From NCBI GenBank assembly GCA_020402865.1, contig JADBYT010000015.1:62001-126000 (forward strand): DNA of 64,000 nt. The letters are read 5' to 3'. Source of the stretch: Bacteroidota bacterium (GTDB taxonomy: Bacteria; Bacteroidota; Bacteroidia; Palsa-965). The notes beneath the pieces are model-generated. The model did no database searches. It had not been told where the DNA came from and saw only the letters and a program-made list of their open reading frames with translations. Positions 34,169 to 44,300 of the stretch are shown piece after piece; the first letter of the stretch is position 1; each line of letters begins with the position of its first letter. Both the position numbers and the translations under genes were made by a program.

Positions 34169-37100
34169 ATGATGTTCACCAATATCCACAAGAAAAAATG
34201 GGCCCGCATTGTGGCCGCCTACATTGCACTGAACCTGCTTGCCGAGTTCACCATGCCTGTGGCTGCCTTTGCCTTAACCTCAGGCCCTGCCCAGGAAGAA
34301 TTTGCCTCGTTTGAACCGGCCAGTACCTCTGACATGGTCGATCTCTATACGGGCGATTTTACCTACAACCTGCCTTTGCTTTCGGTGCCCGGTCCCAATG
34401 GCGGATATCCCATTAACCTGGCCTACCACTCTGGTATTGGTATGGAACAGGAAGCAAGCTGGGTGGGGCTTGGCTGGAATATTAACGTGGGAGCGATTAA
34501 TAGGAATTTGCGAGGGTTGCCGGATGATTTTGCGGGGGAAGTGGTGACTACTAAAAATCATTTGAAGAAGGATTGGACAGTAGGGTTGAATTTGCCGTCT
34601 TTGCCTCTTGAGAAGTATGCTAAAGAGGAAATGTTTGGGCAGCCTACCAACATTAATAATGCGCCAAGATTTTATAGTCAGATTTATTACAATAGCTATA
34701 GGGGATTAGGAGTTAGAGCGACTTTAGCTGATAGAAGTAATAAGTCTCTTAAATTAGGCAGATTTCAATTGAATGCAGGGTTAAACTTAGTTTTTGATTC
34801 TCAAAATGGTATAGGCATTTCACCTTCATTAAGTGTTGAGAATCAATCAAAATTATTAAAAACTAATATAGATGGAACTTACTCGATGAGCTTTAGTTCC
34901 AGAGAGGGTTTTCAAGGTTCATCATTTGCAGGTTCTACAACACTGAGCGGGAAAGTTCATTATGTTAAACAAAAAATGTCCGGTACAAGTAGTGTTTCCA
35001 CAAATAGTTTTATTTCTTTCGGAAGATTATCGAGCGTTCCTTCTGTTGGATTACCTATGAATAATACTACAGTAAATTTTGGTATTCATTTTGGTACATC
35101 GGTACCTAATCCGCCCAACCCTCCCGCTCCGGAGCCATTTGGAAAATATTATGCTCAAACCTACTCTTCATGGTCTGGTGTTTATAACGAAACAGAAGTA
35201 GCTAACAATGGTAATGAAAACAGAGCAGCCTACGGTTTCCTGAATATTGGAGTTGGTGATGACTATGAAAATTCACTTAATGATGTAGCGAGAGAAAATA
35301 TTCCTTACTCGAAAAAGGTTCCCAACCTAGCACCCTCATCGTTAACTTACGACTTATTTAGTGTATCGGGGCAGGGTACTGGAGGTATGTTCAGACCCAT
35401 CCGAAATCAGGCGGCAATTATTTCATCTCCAAGAAAGGAGACTAATACAAAATCATATTCTGCTGATGTTGAACTGGGTGCCTACCCAACAACCTCGCAT
35501 TTAGGTCTTGGTATTGCGATTGGTACAGGTCTAAACTCTTCCGGTATGTGGATTAATCATGGCTTACTGCCTGATAATCAGACTGCGCTATCTGGTTTTG
35601 ATGATGAAGCTGCGGCCACACTTACAAACTATGAACCCTGGTTTTTTCAACTTATCGGTGAAAAAAATGGAGTGTTAGTTGGAGATGATTTTTTGGATAA
35701 ATGGGGTGGCGGAGATGCCGCCTATAAAATAGCACTAACCAAAAGTAATGATCCAGACTGGTCTGAAAGACAATTTGTAGCTACAGATAAACTTGGAACG
35801 GAAGAATATAATCCTGCATCCTTAACTATCGGTGCAGGATCCAGAGTTAAACCAATACGTGCAGCCCGATCTACTAATATCGAGGTGAACTATGTGGGGG
35901 ATATTTTAAACCTGCAAATACCTAATATTGCCTCTAAAGTAAATGTAAGAAACGGTTACTCTTCATCGTCTCAAATCTCTCGAGGCCAACTTTTAACCAA
36001 TCGCCCCTCTAATCACATTGCCGAAATAAGTATGCTTCAGGCCGATGGTATGAGATACAATTATGCTTTACCCGCATATAATGAGAGCCAGAAAGAAGTC
36101 ACATTTATTTTGGATCAAACGTCTGGATTAACTTACAATACTTCAAATACGCCTATTCCTTCAAGCCAGATGAATGTGAATAATAATTCTATTATTACTA
36201 ATAACATATTCAATGAATACTATTCAGAATCAACTTTGCCCTCCTATGTGCATAGTTGGCTGCTGACATCAGTAGTTTCTTCTGATTATGTGGATATTAC
36301 AGGGAATGGCCCAACAGAAGATGATTATGGTTACTGGGTGAAATTTAACTACGTAAAAGCCTCTTCGTTATACTCATGGCGAGTACCTTATCATGGAGCG
36401 AAATATATTCAGGGTAATCAAAATGATCCCACTGACGATATGGGATATTACACTTATGGTGAGAAACAAATCTTTTTACTTGACCGAATTGAAACAAAAA
36501 CCCACTTAGCTGTTTTCAATTTAGGTGATAGAAAAGATTCAAAAGAAGCGTCTGGCGATGTCAATGCTAATTCTGGTACAGGTACGGATGCTATGAAGCG
36601 AATTGAGTCTATTAAATTATATTCTAAAGCAGAATATAATTTAAATCCTGTTGCAGCTGTACCAATTAAAACTGTTCACTTTGCCTATGATTACAGTTTA
36701 TGCCCTAATGTGAATAATAATGATGGTACTCCTGAAATAGTAAATAGTATAGACTTAAACGCAGCCAAAGGGAAGTTAACATTAAAAAAAGTATGGTTTT
36801 CATACCTTAACTCCAATAGAGGACAGATAAGCCCATATCAGTTTACTTATTCTACTTTTAATCCTTCATACAATGAAGGTGATATGGATCGTTGGGGAAA
36901 CTATAAACCCAACTCATCTACTTATTCTTCCAACGGTTATCCATATTTGAATTATGCGGTAACCGATCAGATGGATTATCGAAATTCGTCATCACCTCAG
37001 TCGCTTGAATCCCCATACTTAAATGGACCTTTTGCTAACAGATCAGAAGAATTAGCAAGTGCATGGGCACTTACATCTATACGTATGCCATCTGGGGGGA

Positions 37101-40100
37101 CTATGGATATTAAGTATGAACTTGATGACTATTCGTACAATGAAGACAAACCTTGTGTTGAGTTTTTTGATATTACTACCGAAAATGCCACTGATGCACG
37201 TTCTGGGTATTCCTCACCTTCTATAGATTTTATAGATAATTCTTCTGCAGATCCCACCGCTGATAATAATTATCGCATATATTTCAAACTTCATGAAACA
37301 CTTCCAAGTTCCTATGTGAATGACGTTAGTGGGTCTAATTATATTAAAGATCAATACCTCAAAGGCAGTAGTCAGATTTATTTCCGAACATATACAAAGT
37401 TACTTGGAAACTTTTCGCTTAATCAGGCTAATAGCTGGGATTATGTTTCAGGTTGGGCTGATGTAATCATTGATAATAATAATTTGTTGAATTATGTGGG
37501 GGTTGAGTCCCCAACAGTCGGGTATATTACTCTTAAAAAAGAAGGATTAAATGAAATTAATATTATCAATAATACAATAGGTACCAATGTGCCTCCTTTT
37601 GTACATCCGTTTCGTAAGGCAGCATTTCGGCATTTAAAATCAAGTCGACAGGAGTTGTTATATAATGCAGTTCCATACGCTAATAATTGGAAAGAAAAAG
37701 TTGTAAATACTGTAGGCACTGTAGTTCCTGTAATTAATGAATTAGCTTCCATACTTGCCCAAGGATTTAATAATATCGCATTTACCAAAGGATTCTCCTC
37801 AGAGATGAGACTCAATGGTTTTTCTGTAATCCGACTTTCTGATGGGGATGGGAAAAAATTTGGTGGGGGAGTTCGAGTTAAAGAGCTTACTTTAAATGAT
37901 CACTGGGTTAAGTCTGTTTCTGGGAATACACCTAATGAGGATGCCAACAAATATGGCCAGACATATTTATACCAAATGGAAAATGGTGCAACTAGCGGAG
38001 TAGCATATGAACCAATGTTAGGAAAAGATGAAAGTGCATTATATACCCCTAAAGAGTATCCCTTATCTACTAAAATTAAAAATCCTCAACAACTTTACAT
38101 CGAAAATCCTGTGCTCGATAATTACTACCCTGCTCCAAGTGTGGGATACCGACGTATAATTGTTAAGAGTATAGCACCTTCATTAGCTTCTGCCGAAGCA
38201 TCTCAAAATAATTTACCTTCAAACTCTCTGTTATTTTCATCAGCCCCTATCTCTGAATACACATTCTATTCTCCTAAAGAATTTCCAGTATATGCGGATG
38301 AAACTGACATGAATAATGATGGGGCAATATACAGACCGATGCTTGTTCCTGGTTTCTATGCGGGATTAATTACACGTAAGGCGCGCACACAAGGCTATCT
38401 CATTGAATTGAACGATATGGCAGGTAAACCTAAGTCCATTGCCACATATACTCGTAATACAAATCAGTTTGAAGAAAAAGGCAAACTTATCTCAAAAGTT
38501 GAATTTTTCTACGACACCAAAGACCCTTACGATGAAAGTCGTTCTAATCGTTTAAATAATAAAGTAGCTATTATTAATCCTGATGCTACAGCATCTAATC
38601 AAATGCTCTATAAATATGCAGTTGTTGGGCAAAGTGAAGAGGTGTTTGTAGATATGAATGAAGACTATCAACGCAGTCGTACAATCGGGCTAGATGTAAA
38701 TCTTGATTTACAGAATACACCTTTTGCATTCTTCCTCATGCCCATTCCCACCACCTCCCACTTTGAGGCCAGCATGCGCACCATTGTTACCCACAAAATA
38801 GTACACCGCTCAGGCTTACTCAAAGAAACGGTAGTAACCACTGACGAGTCTGTAATCTCGACAAAGAATCTGGCTTACGACTTAGAAACAGCACAGCCCA
38901 TTCTTACACAGGTAACCAACGATTACAAAGACGACGTATATAACATGGCTTATCCTGCGCACTGGTATTATTCAGGTATGCAGGGCGCATACCGCAATTA
39001 CCGTGTTAAGCTGGATATGCCTGCCAATACTACGCTTAGTGTAGGCAGCAGTGGTCGTGTAGATTTAACCGGACTTGTGCCCTCGGGCAAAACGGCGCAC
39101 GATTATTTTGAGCCGGGCGATGAAGTGTATATCGACTTTGCCACAGGCTCTGCTGATGGATTGTATTGGGTATATAAAGTGGGGCCGAATGTAAGCGGGA
39201 ACAATTATATAGATCTTATGGCCGCCAATGGTACGCTGGTGCCCAATGCTTCTACCATAAAGAGCCTTACCATACTTCGCTCAGGTCACCGCAATATGGT
39301 TACGGCTTCGGCGGGGGGAGTATCGTTTAAAACCATAAACGGATTTACACCCTGGTCTGCCAGCGCTCCTGCAAGTGGTACGTTTAGTTTCGACAAAGTA
39401 ATTAATGCCTCGGCAGTACAGTATAGCGATTTCTGGGCTTCGGATTGCAAGAATTGCAGTGCTGAGTTTGGTTTCACCTCTGATGTCGTGAATCCCTACC
39501 GCAACGGTATTCTGGGCAACTGGCGTGCGTATAAGTCGTATGCTTACCGCACGCAGCGTAATCAGAACGACAATATTCGTGAAGACGGTACTTATGCCGA
39601 TTTCAATACGTTCGACTGGCGCAACCCCGCTGCAAGTCATCCGAACTGGATTCTGGCCAGCACGGTAACAATGTATTCGCCATTCGGTTTTGAGCTGGAA
39701 AACCGCGATCCGCTTGGTAATTACTCATCGGCCACCTACGAATACAATTCAAGCCTTGCCACGATGGTAGGTAGCAACGCCCGATACCGCGAAATTGGTT
39801 CTGACGGGTTTGAAGATTACCAGATGCTTAATTCATGCCTGACTGCTAACTCAGGAAGTTCTTTAGTGAATTATGACCATTGGGGTTTTGGCGGGTTTAT
39901 TAGTAAACTCAAAACCAATGAGCATCATACGGGCCGTTACAGCCTTGAACTTCTGAATGGTGAAAGTGCGGAAAACAACTATAACGTGTTCTCCGGTACA
40001 GAGTACGATGCCATTATGGATCCGCTGCGTATGTATCAGCTTACCTGGAATGACCTTGTTTCTACCACCATGCCGCTTAATAACCCCTACTGTACGGGTA

Positions 40101-40603
40101 AAGTGGCTTACACTCCCGGAAAAACATACGTAGTAAGCGGCTGGGTAAAACAAACCGGTAGTCCGCTGCCGGTGAACACCGCTTCGAATTATACCTCCGG
40201 ACAAATTCAGGTACAATTCTACAACGGCGCTTCGTTGGTTTCTACCCAAACTATTTCGGCCAACGACAATACCATTATCGACGGCTGGCAGCGTTTGCAA
40301 GGGACATTTACTGTACCCGCCAGCGGGGTAACTGCAGTGAAGGTTGTACTGCGCAATACGGCTACAATGCTAAACACTCCGGTGTATTTCGACGATTTGC
40401 GTGTACATCCGTTCGACGGGCAGGCCAAAACGTTTGTATATGACCAGACCACACTCAAACTGATGGCCGAACTCGACGAGAACAACTATGCTACGTTCTA
40501 CAACTACGACGACGAAGGTCATCTGGTGAAAGTGCGTAAGGAAACCCGCGAAGGTATCAAGACATTGAAAGAAGGTCGTATTAACACCCGCACAAACTAC
40601 TAA
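34169..40603 (+). CDS. Giant Rhs-like shell protein (2144 residues)
   Basis: Signal peptide ending near VAAFA, then a conserved Bacteroidota N-terminal module (EPASTSDMVDLYTGDFTYNLP, GPNGGYPINLAYHSGIGMEQEASWVGLGWNIN) that resembles the start of SpvB/TcaC-like Rhs shells. A long variable middle follows (~150-1500). Near residues 1900-2090 there is a carbohydrate-binding-type beta sandwich (HHTGRYSLELLNG ... YVVSGWVKQTG ... WQRLQGTFTVPASGVTAVKVVLRN ... VYFDDLRVHPFDG), followed by a final YD-repeat unit (LDENNYATFYNYDDEGHLVKVRKET). No toxin tip is present. By eye the bases from ~34560 to ~38730 are much more AT-rich than both ends. It probably pairs with the second RHS protein downstream. Confidence 0.8.
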   Translation: MMFTNIHKKKWARIVAAYIALNLLAEFTMPVAAFALTSGPAQEEFASFEPASTSDMVDLYTGDFTYNLPLLSVPGPNGGYPINLAYHSGIGMEQEASWVGLGWNINVGAINRNLRGLPDDFAGEVVTTKNHLKKDWTVGLNLPSLPLEKYAKEEMFGQPTNINNAPRFYSQIYYNSYRGLGVRATLADRSNKSLKLGRFQLNAGLNLVFDSQNGIGISPSLSVENQSKLLKTNIDGTYSMSFSSREGFQGSSFAGSTTLSGKVHYVKQKMSGTSSVSTNSFISFGRLSSVPSVGLPMNNTTVNFGIHFGTSVPNPPNPPAPEPFGKYYAQTYSSWSGVYNETEVANNGNENRAAYGFLNIGVGDDYENSLNDVARENIPYSKKVPNLAPSSLTYDLFSVSGQGTGGMFRPIRNQAAIISSPRKETNTKSYSADVELGAYPTTSHLGLGIAIGTGLNSSGMWINHGLLPDNQTALSGFDDEAAATLTNYEPWFFQLIGEKNGVLVGDDFLDKWGGGDAAYKIALTKSNDPDWSERQFVATDKLGTEEYNPASLTIGAGSRVKPIRAARSTNIEVNYVGDILNLQIPNIASKVNVRNGYSSSSQISRGQLLTNRPSNHIAEISMLQADGMRYNYALPAYNESQKEVTFILDQTSGLTYNTSNTPIPSSQMNVNNNSIITNNIFNEYYSESTLPSYVHSWLLTSVVSSDYVDITGNGPTEDDYGYWVKFNYVKASSLYSWRVPYHGAKYIQGNQNDPTDDMGYYTYGEKQIFLLDRIETKTHLAVFNLGDRKDSKEASGDVNANSGTGTDAMKRIESIKLYSKAEYNLNPVAAVPIKTVHFAYDYSLCPNVNNNDGTPEIVNSIDLNAAKGKLTLKKVWFSYLNSNRGQISPYQFTYSTFNPSYNEGDMDRWGNYKPNSSTYSSNGYPYLNYAVTDQMDYRNSSSPQSLESPYLNGPFANRSEELASAWALTSIRMPSGGTMDIKYELDDYSYNEDKPCVEFFDITTENATDARSGYSSPSIDFIDNSSADPTADNNYRIYFKLHETLPSSYVNDVSGSNYIKDQYLKGSSQIYFRTYTKLLGNFSLNQANSWDYVSGWADVIIDNNNLLNYVGVESPTVGYITLKKEGLNEINIINNTIGTNVPPFVHPFRKAAFRHLKSSRQELLYNAVPYANNWKEKVVNTVGTVVPVINELASILAQGFNNIAFTKGFSSEMRLNGFSVIRLSDGDGKKFGGGVRVKELTLNDHWVKSVSGNTPNEDANKYGQTYLYQMENGATSGVAYEPMLGKDESALYTPKEYPLSTKIKNPQQLYIENPVLDNYYPAPSVGYRRIIVKSIAPSLASAEASQNNLPSNSLLFSSAPISEYTFYSPKEFPVYADETDMNNDGAIYRPMLVPGFYAGLITRKARTQGYLIELNDMAGKPKSIATYTRNTNQFEEKGKLISKVEFFYDTKDPYDESRSNRLNNKVAIINPDATASNQMLYKYAVVGQSEEVFVDMNEDYQRSRTIGLDVNLDLQNTPFAFFLMPIPTTSHFEASMRTIVTHKIVHRSGLLKETVVTTDESVISTKNLAYDLETAQPILTQVTNDYKDDVYNMAYPAHWYYSGMQGAYRNYRVKLDMPANTTLSVGSSGRVDLTGLVPSGKTAHDYFEPGDEVYIDFATGSADGLYWVYKVGPNVSGNNYIDLMAANGTLVPNASTIKSLTILRSGHRNMVTASAGGVSFKTINGFTPWSASAPASGTFSFDKVINASAVQYSDFWASDCKNCSAEFGFTSDVVNPYRNGILGNWRAYKSYAYRTQRNQNDNIREDGTYADFNTFDWRNPAASHPNWILASTVTMYSPFGFELENRDPLGNYSSATYEYNSSLATMVGSNARYREIGSDGFEDYQMLNSCLTANSGSSLVNYDHWGFGGFISKLKTNEHHTGRYSLELLNGESAENNYNVFSGTEYDAIMDPLRMYQLTWNDLVSTTMPLNNPYCTGKVAYTPGKTYVVSGWVKQTGSPLPVNTASNYTSGQIQVQFYNGASLVSTQTISANDNTIIDGWQRLQGTFTVPASGVTAVKVVLRNTATMLNTPVYFDDLRVHPFDGQAKTFVYDQTTLKLMAELDENNYATFYNYDDEGHLVKVRKETREGIKTLKEGRINTRTNY

Positions 40604-40604
40604 T

Positions 40605-41294
40605 ATGCAAACGCACACGATTAAGACCGTTTTGCTGGCCGCAGTGTTATTGCTGTGTTCGGGTGTACGTGCTGCCAATGGTGAGCTTTCACGAATTTCG
40701 CAGGCTTATCAGAAAGCGGAGTATTTATCCATGTCTGTAAATGTGCGCATTTACGAAACGGCACAGGACAAGGAAGGCACGGTGTTCGGTAAAGGCACCA
40801 TGCACCGTTCGGGCGGCAATTATTACAGCAAGTTCAATGCTACTGAAACGCTCATCAATGGCGATTGTTCGATAATTGCCGACCATCAGCGCAAGGAAAT
40901 CATTTGTCTGCCTGCCGCCGATAAAGCAGTCCGCAAGCCCAAACAGCAATTGTTTAATGTGGATTCGCTGCTGGCGGCCAATGATTCGGTGGTGCGTCGT
41001 GGATTTTCAGGTTCGCTGATTCATTATACTATTTATACCCAATCGGCCGACATTAAACGCATTGAAGTGTATGCCGATACCAACGATTATTTCATCCGTA
41101 AACTGGAATATTATTATCCGCCTTCGGACGATGAAAATGATTACGGCGTATATAAAGCGGTAATCGTGTATTCGGGAATCTCTACCACCAAACCGGCGTC
41201 GAATGTATTTGACGAAAAAAAGTTTGTGGTTAAGAAAAGTGGTTCATGGACTGCTTCACCGGCTTATCAATCCTATCATCTCATTATCGAATAA
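40605..41294 (+). CDS. LolA-like periplasmic protein between the two giant Rhs genes
   Basis: 229 residues with a signal peptide (KTVLLAAVLLLCSGVRAANG). The mature part, GELSRISQAYQKAEYLSMSVNVRIYETAQDKEGTVFGKGTMHRSGGNYYSKFNATETLINGDCSIIADHQRKEIICL, and the later RIEVYADTNDYFIRKLEYYY with VFDEKKFVV, have the order of strands of the LolA/LolB outer-membrane lipoprotein carrier fold. It starts one base after the 2144-residue gene and overlaps nothing downstream (12-base gap to the RHS start). Its role with the Rhs proteins is inferred from position only. Confidence 0.7.
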   Translation: MQTHTIKTVLLAAVLLLCSGVRAANGELSRISQAYQKAEYLSMSVNVRIYETAQDKEGTVFGKGTMHRSGGNYYSKFNATETLINGDCSIIADHQRKEIICLPAADKAVRKPKQQLFNVDSLLAANDSVVRRGFSGSLIHYTIYTQSADIKRIEVYADTNDYFIRKLEYYYPPSDDENDYGVYKAVIVYSGISTTKPASNVFDEKKFVVKKSGSWTASPAYQSYHLIIE

Positions 41295-41305
41295 TACCCC
41301 ACCCC

Positions 41306-44300
41306 ATGATGAAGCGCATTGCCCTTTTGCTGATTCTTGTAATGGCCACCCTTAGCAGTGTACACGCCGCGGTAGAAACCCGCTCGGCCCGGCTGTTTGG
41401 TGACCAGATCATAAACAACGCCGTACTGAATGTGCAGGATGATAAGTACGTATGTACGAGTAATCCCAGCACCTGTACGCCGGATTTTGTGAACCTGAGC
41501 ACAGAAAACTACATACAGATGCGCTGGACGGGCGGAGCGCGGAGTTATTTTGGCGCTGTGCAAACGCTTGATGTGACCGGTACCTTAGTGCGCTACACTG
41601 CCGCAGGTGCAGTAATTGGTACACCGGAGGCTGTAGCCCTTCAGCTTGTACTCGACCCACAGGGCGGGGCGGTACATACCGATCTGGCCACTTATCGTTC
41701 GCCGGCACCGGGTTACCGCACCATTTTTACCGTTACCTCGGTGCAGATAAATGGTGTGAATGCCACGCTTCCGCAAGACATTATTATCGAAAGTTCGATT
41801 AAGACCACACGCTATTACAATTTCGATCAGGGCACTGCGCCTGTGCTGGGTTATGTGTATTCCTCTACCAACCGCACCTTAGACGTACACTGGAACTATG
41901 TGCCGGGCGCTGTAGAATACGACCTGGAATGGTACTTTGTGAATTACGAAAACCCCACAGCCGCCGTTACGCCCGACATGGATCAGTCAACCCGTGTTAC
42001 GGTAAGTGAGCAGCATTATGTAATCAACACCATTTACGACAAAGGCACCGTGTTTTTGCGTGTGCGTGCCGTATTCCGTGGGGGGACCAACAATGATGAG
42101 CGCCGCGAGAGTGTGTGGAGTAATCAGGATAGCCGCGATGTGGATAACCTTGATCCGTATCGCAACTGGACTTACAGTATCGCCTACGCCGAAGACGGCA
42201 AGCACAAAGAAGTGGTAAGCTATTTTGATGGAAGTGGCCGTAACCGGCAGAGCATTACCTTACTCAACTCGGAAAATGTGAGCCTTATCGGCGAGCAGTT
42301 TTACGACTACGAAGGCCGTGCGGCATTAAGCACACTTCCCGCGCCCTCGGTAAACTTCAGCAATAGTTTGAAGTTTTACGAGAGCTATACGCTCAATGCG
42401 GCCGGACAGCCGTTTACAAAGCAGGATTTTGACAAGGATGCGGCCTACAACAGCGCAGCCTGTTTGCCTTCGTCGGGGCCTCAGCTTTCGGCGCAGGCAG
42501 GTGCTTCGCGTTATTATTCGCCAAACAACAACCGCGCTGCGGCGGGCGATGCCTTTAACGTGGCGCTGCCTGATGCCAAAGAATATCCATACGTAATGAT
42601 GGTATTCGACAAAGATGGCCGGGCTAAAATGCAGTCGGGCCCGGGTGTGGCGCACGCTATGGGAAGCGGACACGAAACACAACTCTATTACGCCCGCCCG
42701 ATGCAAGACCGCATCGACCGCCTCTTTGGCACCGAAGCCGGTTATGCCGAGCATTACAGCGTAGAATACGTGCGCGATGCCAACGGACAACTCAGCGTAG
42801 TATATAAGGATCTAGCGGGCCGTGTAATTGCTACCGCCCTTACCGGCGAAAAGCCCGCCGCATTGGATGCCATTGCCAGTTACAACGGAGCCGGTACCCT
42901 GCTGCGCGAACACTTTGATGCCCTTAACAGCTACGATGTAAATACGGGCGGCATGGTGATGCAAAGTAACTACATGGTGGAACTGGCCAATGAAACACAC
43001 AACTTCCATTATGAACTTACTCCTGCGCAATATGCCGCGCTTTGCGGGCTTGGTGAATTTGCGTGTAAATACAAACTACAGATCACCATTTTTGATGATT
43101 GTAATACGGCGATTCAGGACAACCAGAATCCGCATGTGGTGCATCAGACCTTTGCACACATTAACCCGAGCAATCTGGTGCATGATTTTACGGTTACTTT
43201 CCCGCACATCGGTATTTACCGGATTGAGAAAAAATTAGTGCTCGATGAAAGTGATTTGCAAACCTATCAGGCTGGTGTAATGCAGGCTTTGCCGGGCACC
43301 TGCGGGCATGATCTGGCGTGGTTTCAGGCGCAGTATGCGGCTACCATTGATCTAAGCGAGTGTCAGGGTATTGCAGCCTGCTCTACCTGGTGTGAAACGG
43401 AGGCCGACCGCCTGAACTTAACCGGCCAGCCGCGTATTGATTTTATTTACAACTGCCAGAGCGGTTGTGTGGAAACTTTGCCCAATACGTCGAACTGCGA
43501 TGTATTGCTGAATCGGATGGCGGCCGATCTTTCGCCCGGCGGGCAGTATTTTGATAATATCAATGCCACCAATTCTACCATCAATAACAACTGGCTCATC
43601 AACAACCTCTGGGCCGATAACAACACAACAGCATGGACGGCTGCCAACTTCCGCGATGCCAATGGTAACCTGATTCAAAGCTGGGCCGCCTTGCGCAGCA
43701 GCGCACAGCCGGGCTTTGCCATGCAATCGTTCAGTTCGGGCATTACCACACTTACACAGGGAAGCGGCGGACATTTGTATGAGTTCCATCCCGAGTTCTG
43801 TCACTACGAATGGTGCATTAAAACCCAAACCAGCAAAGCGTATGATGCCCAACTGCTCATGGCTACCACGTTTGCACAGGCTACTGCGGCACCGCTCAAC
43901 TTCAATACCGGAGGCAGTAACATTCTTGACGGCGATCCCTATTTTGCAGCCGGCGGCGAAGGTGCATCGCAATACAGCACCATGAACGGGCAACTGAGTA
44001 CAATTTACAGCGCAGCCATTAACTACATTAACAGCACCGGTTGTACACTCACTTACACCACCGCCTGCAACGATTTGCTGTGGCAGACCTTCCGCCGCAT
44101 GTACCTGCAGAAGAAATATGAGCTGATGGATCAGCGCAATGCAACCGCGTATGGCTGTACCCGCTATTGCGACAATACCACCCCGCCCGATGCAGTGGCC
44201 GACAACTGCAACAGCAATCCGGCTTACGTAATCGGCTTTGAGCTTCTGGCTCCCGACCTGATTACGCCTTTACAAAACATTGCCAACGATCCCGACCCCG

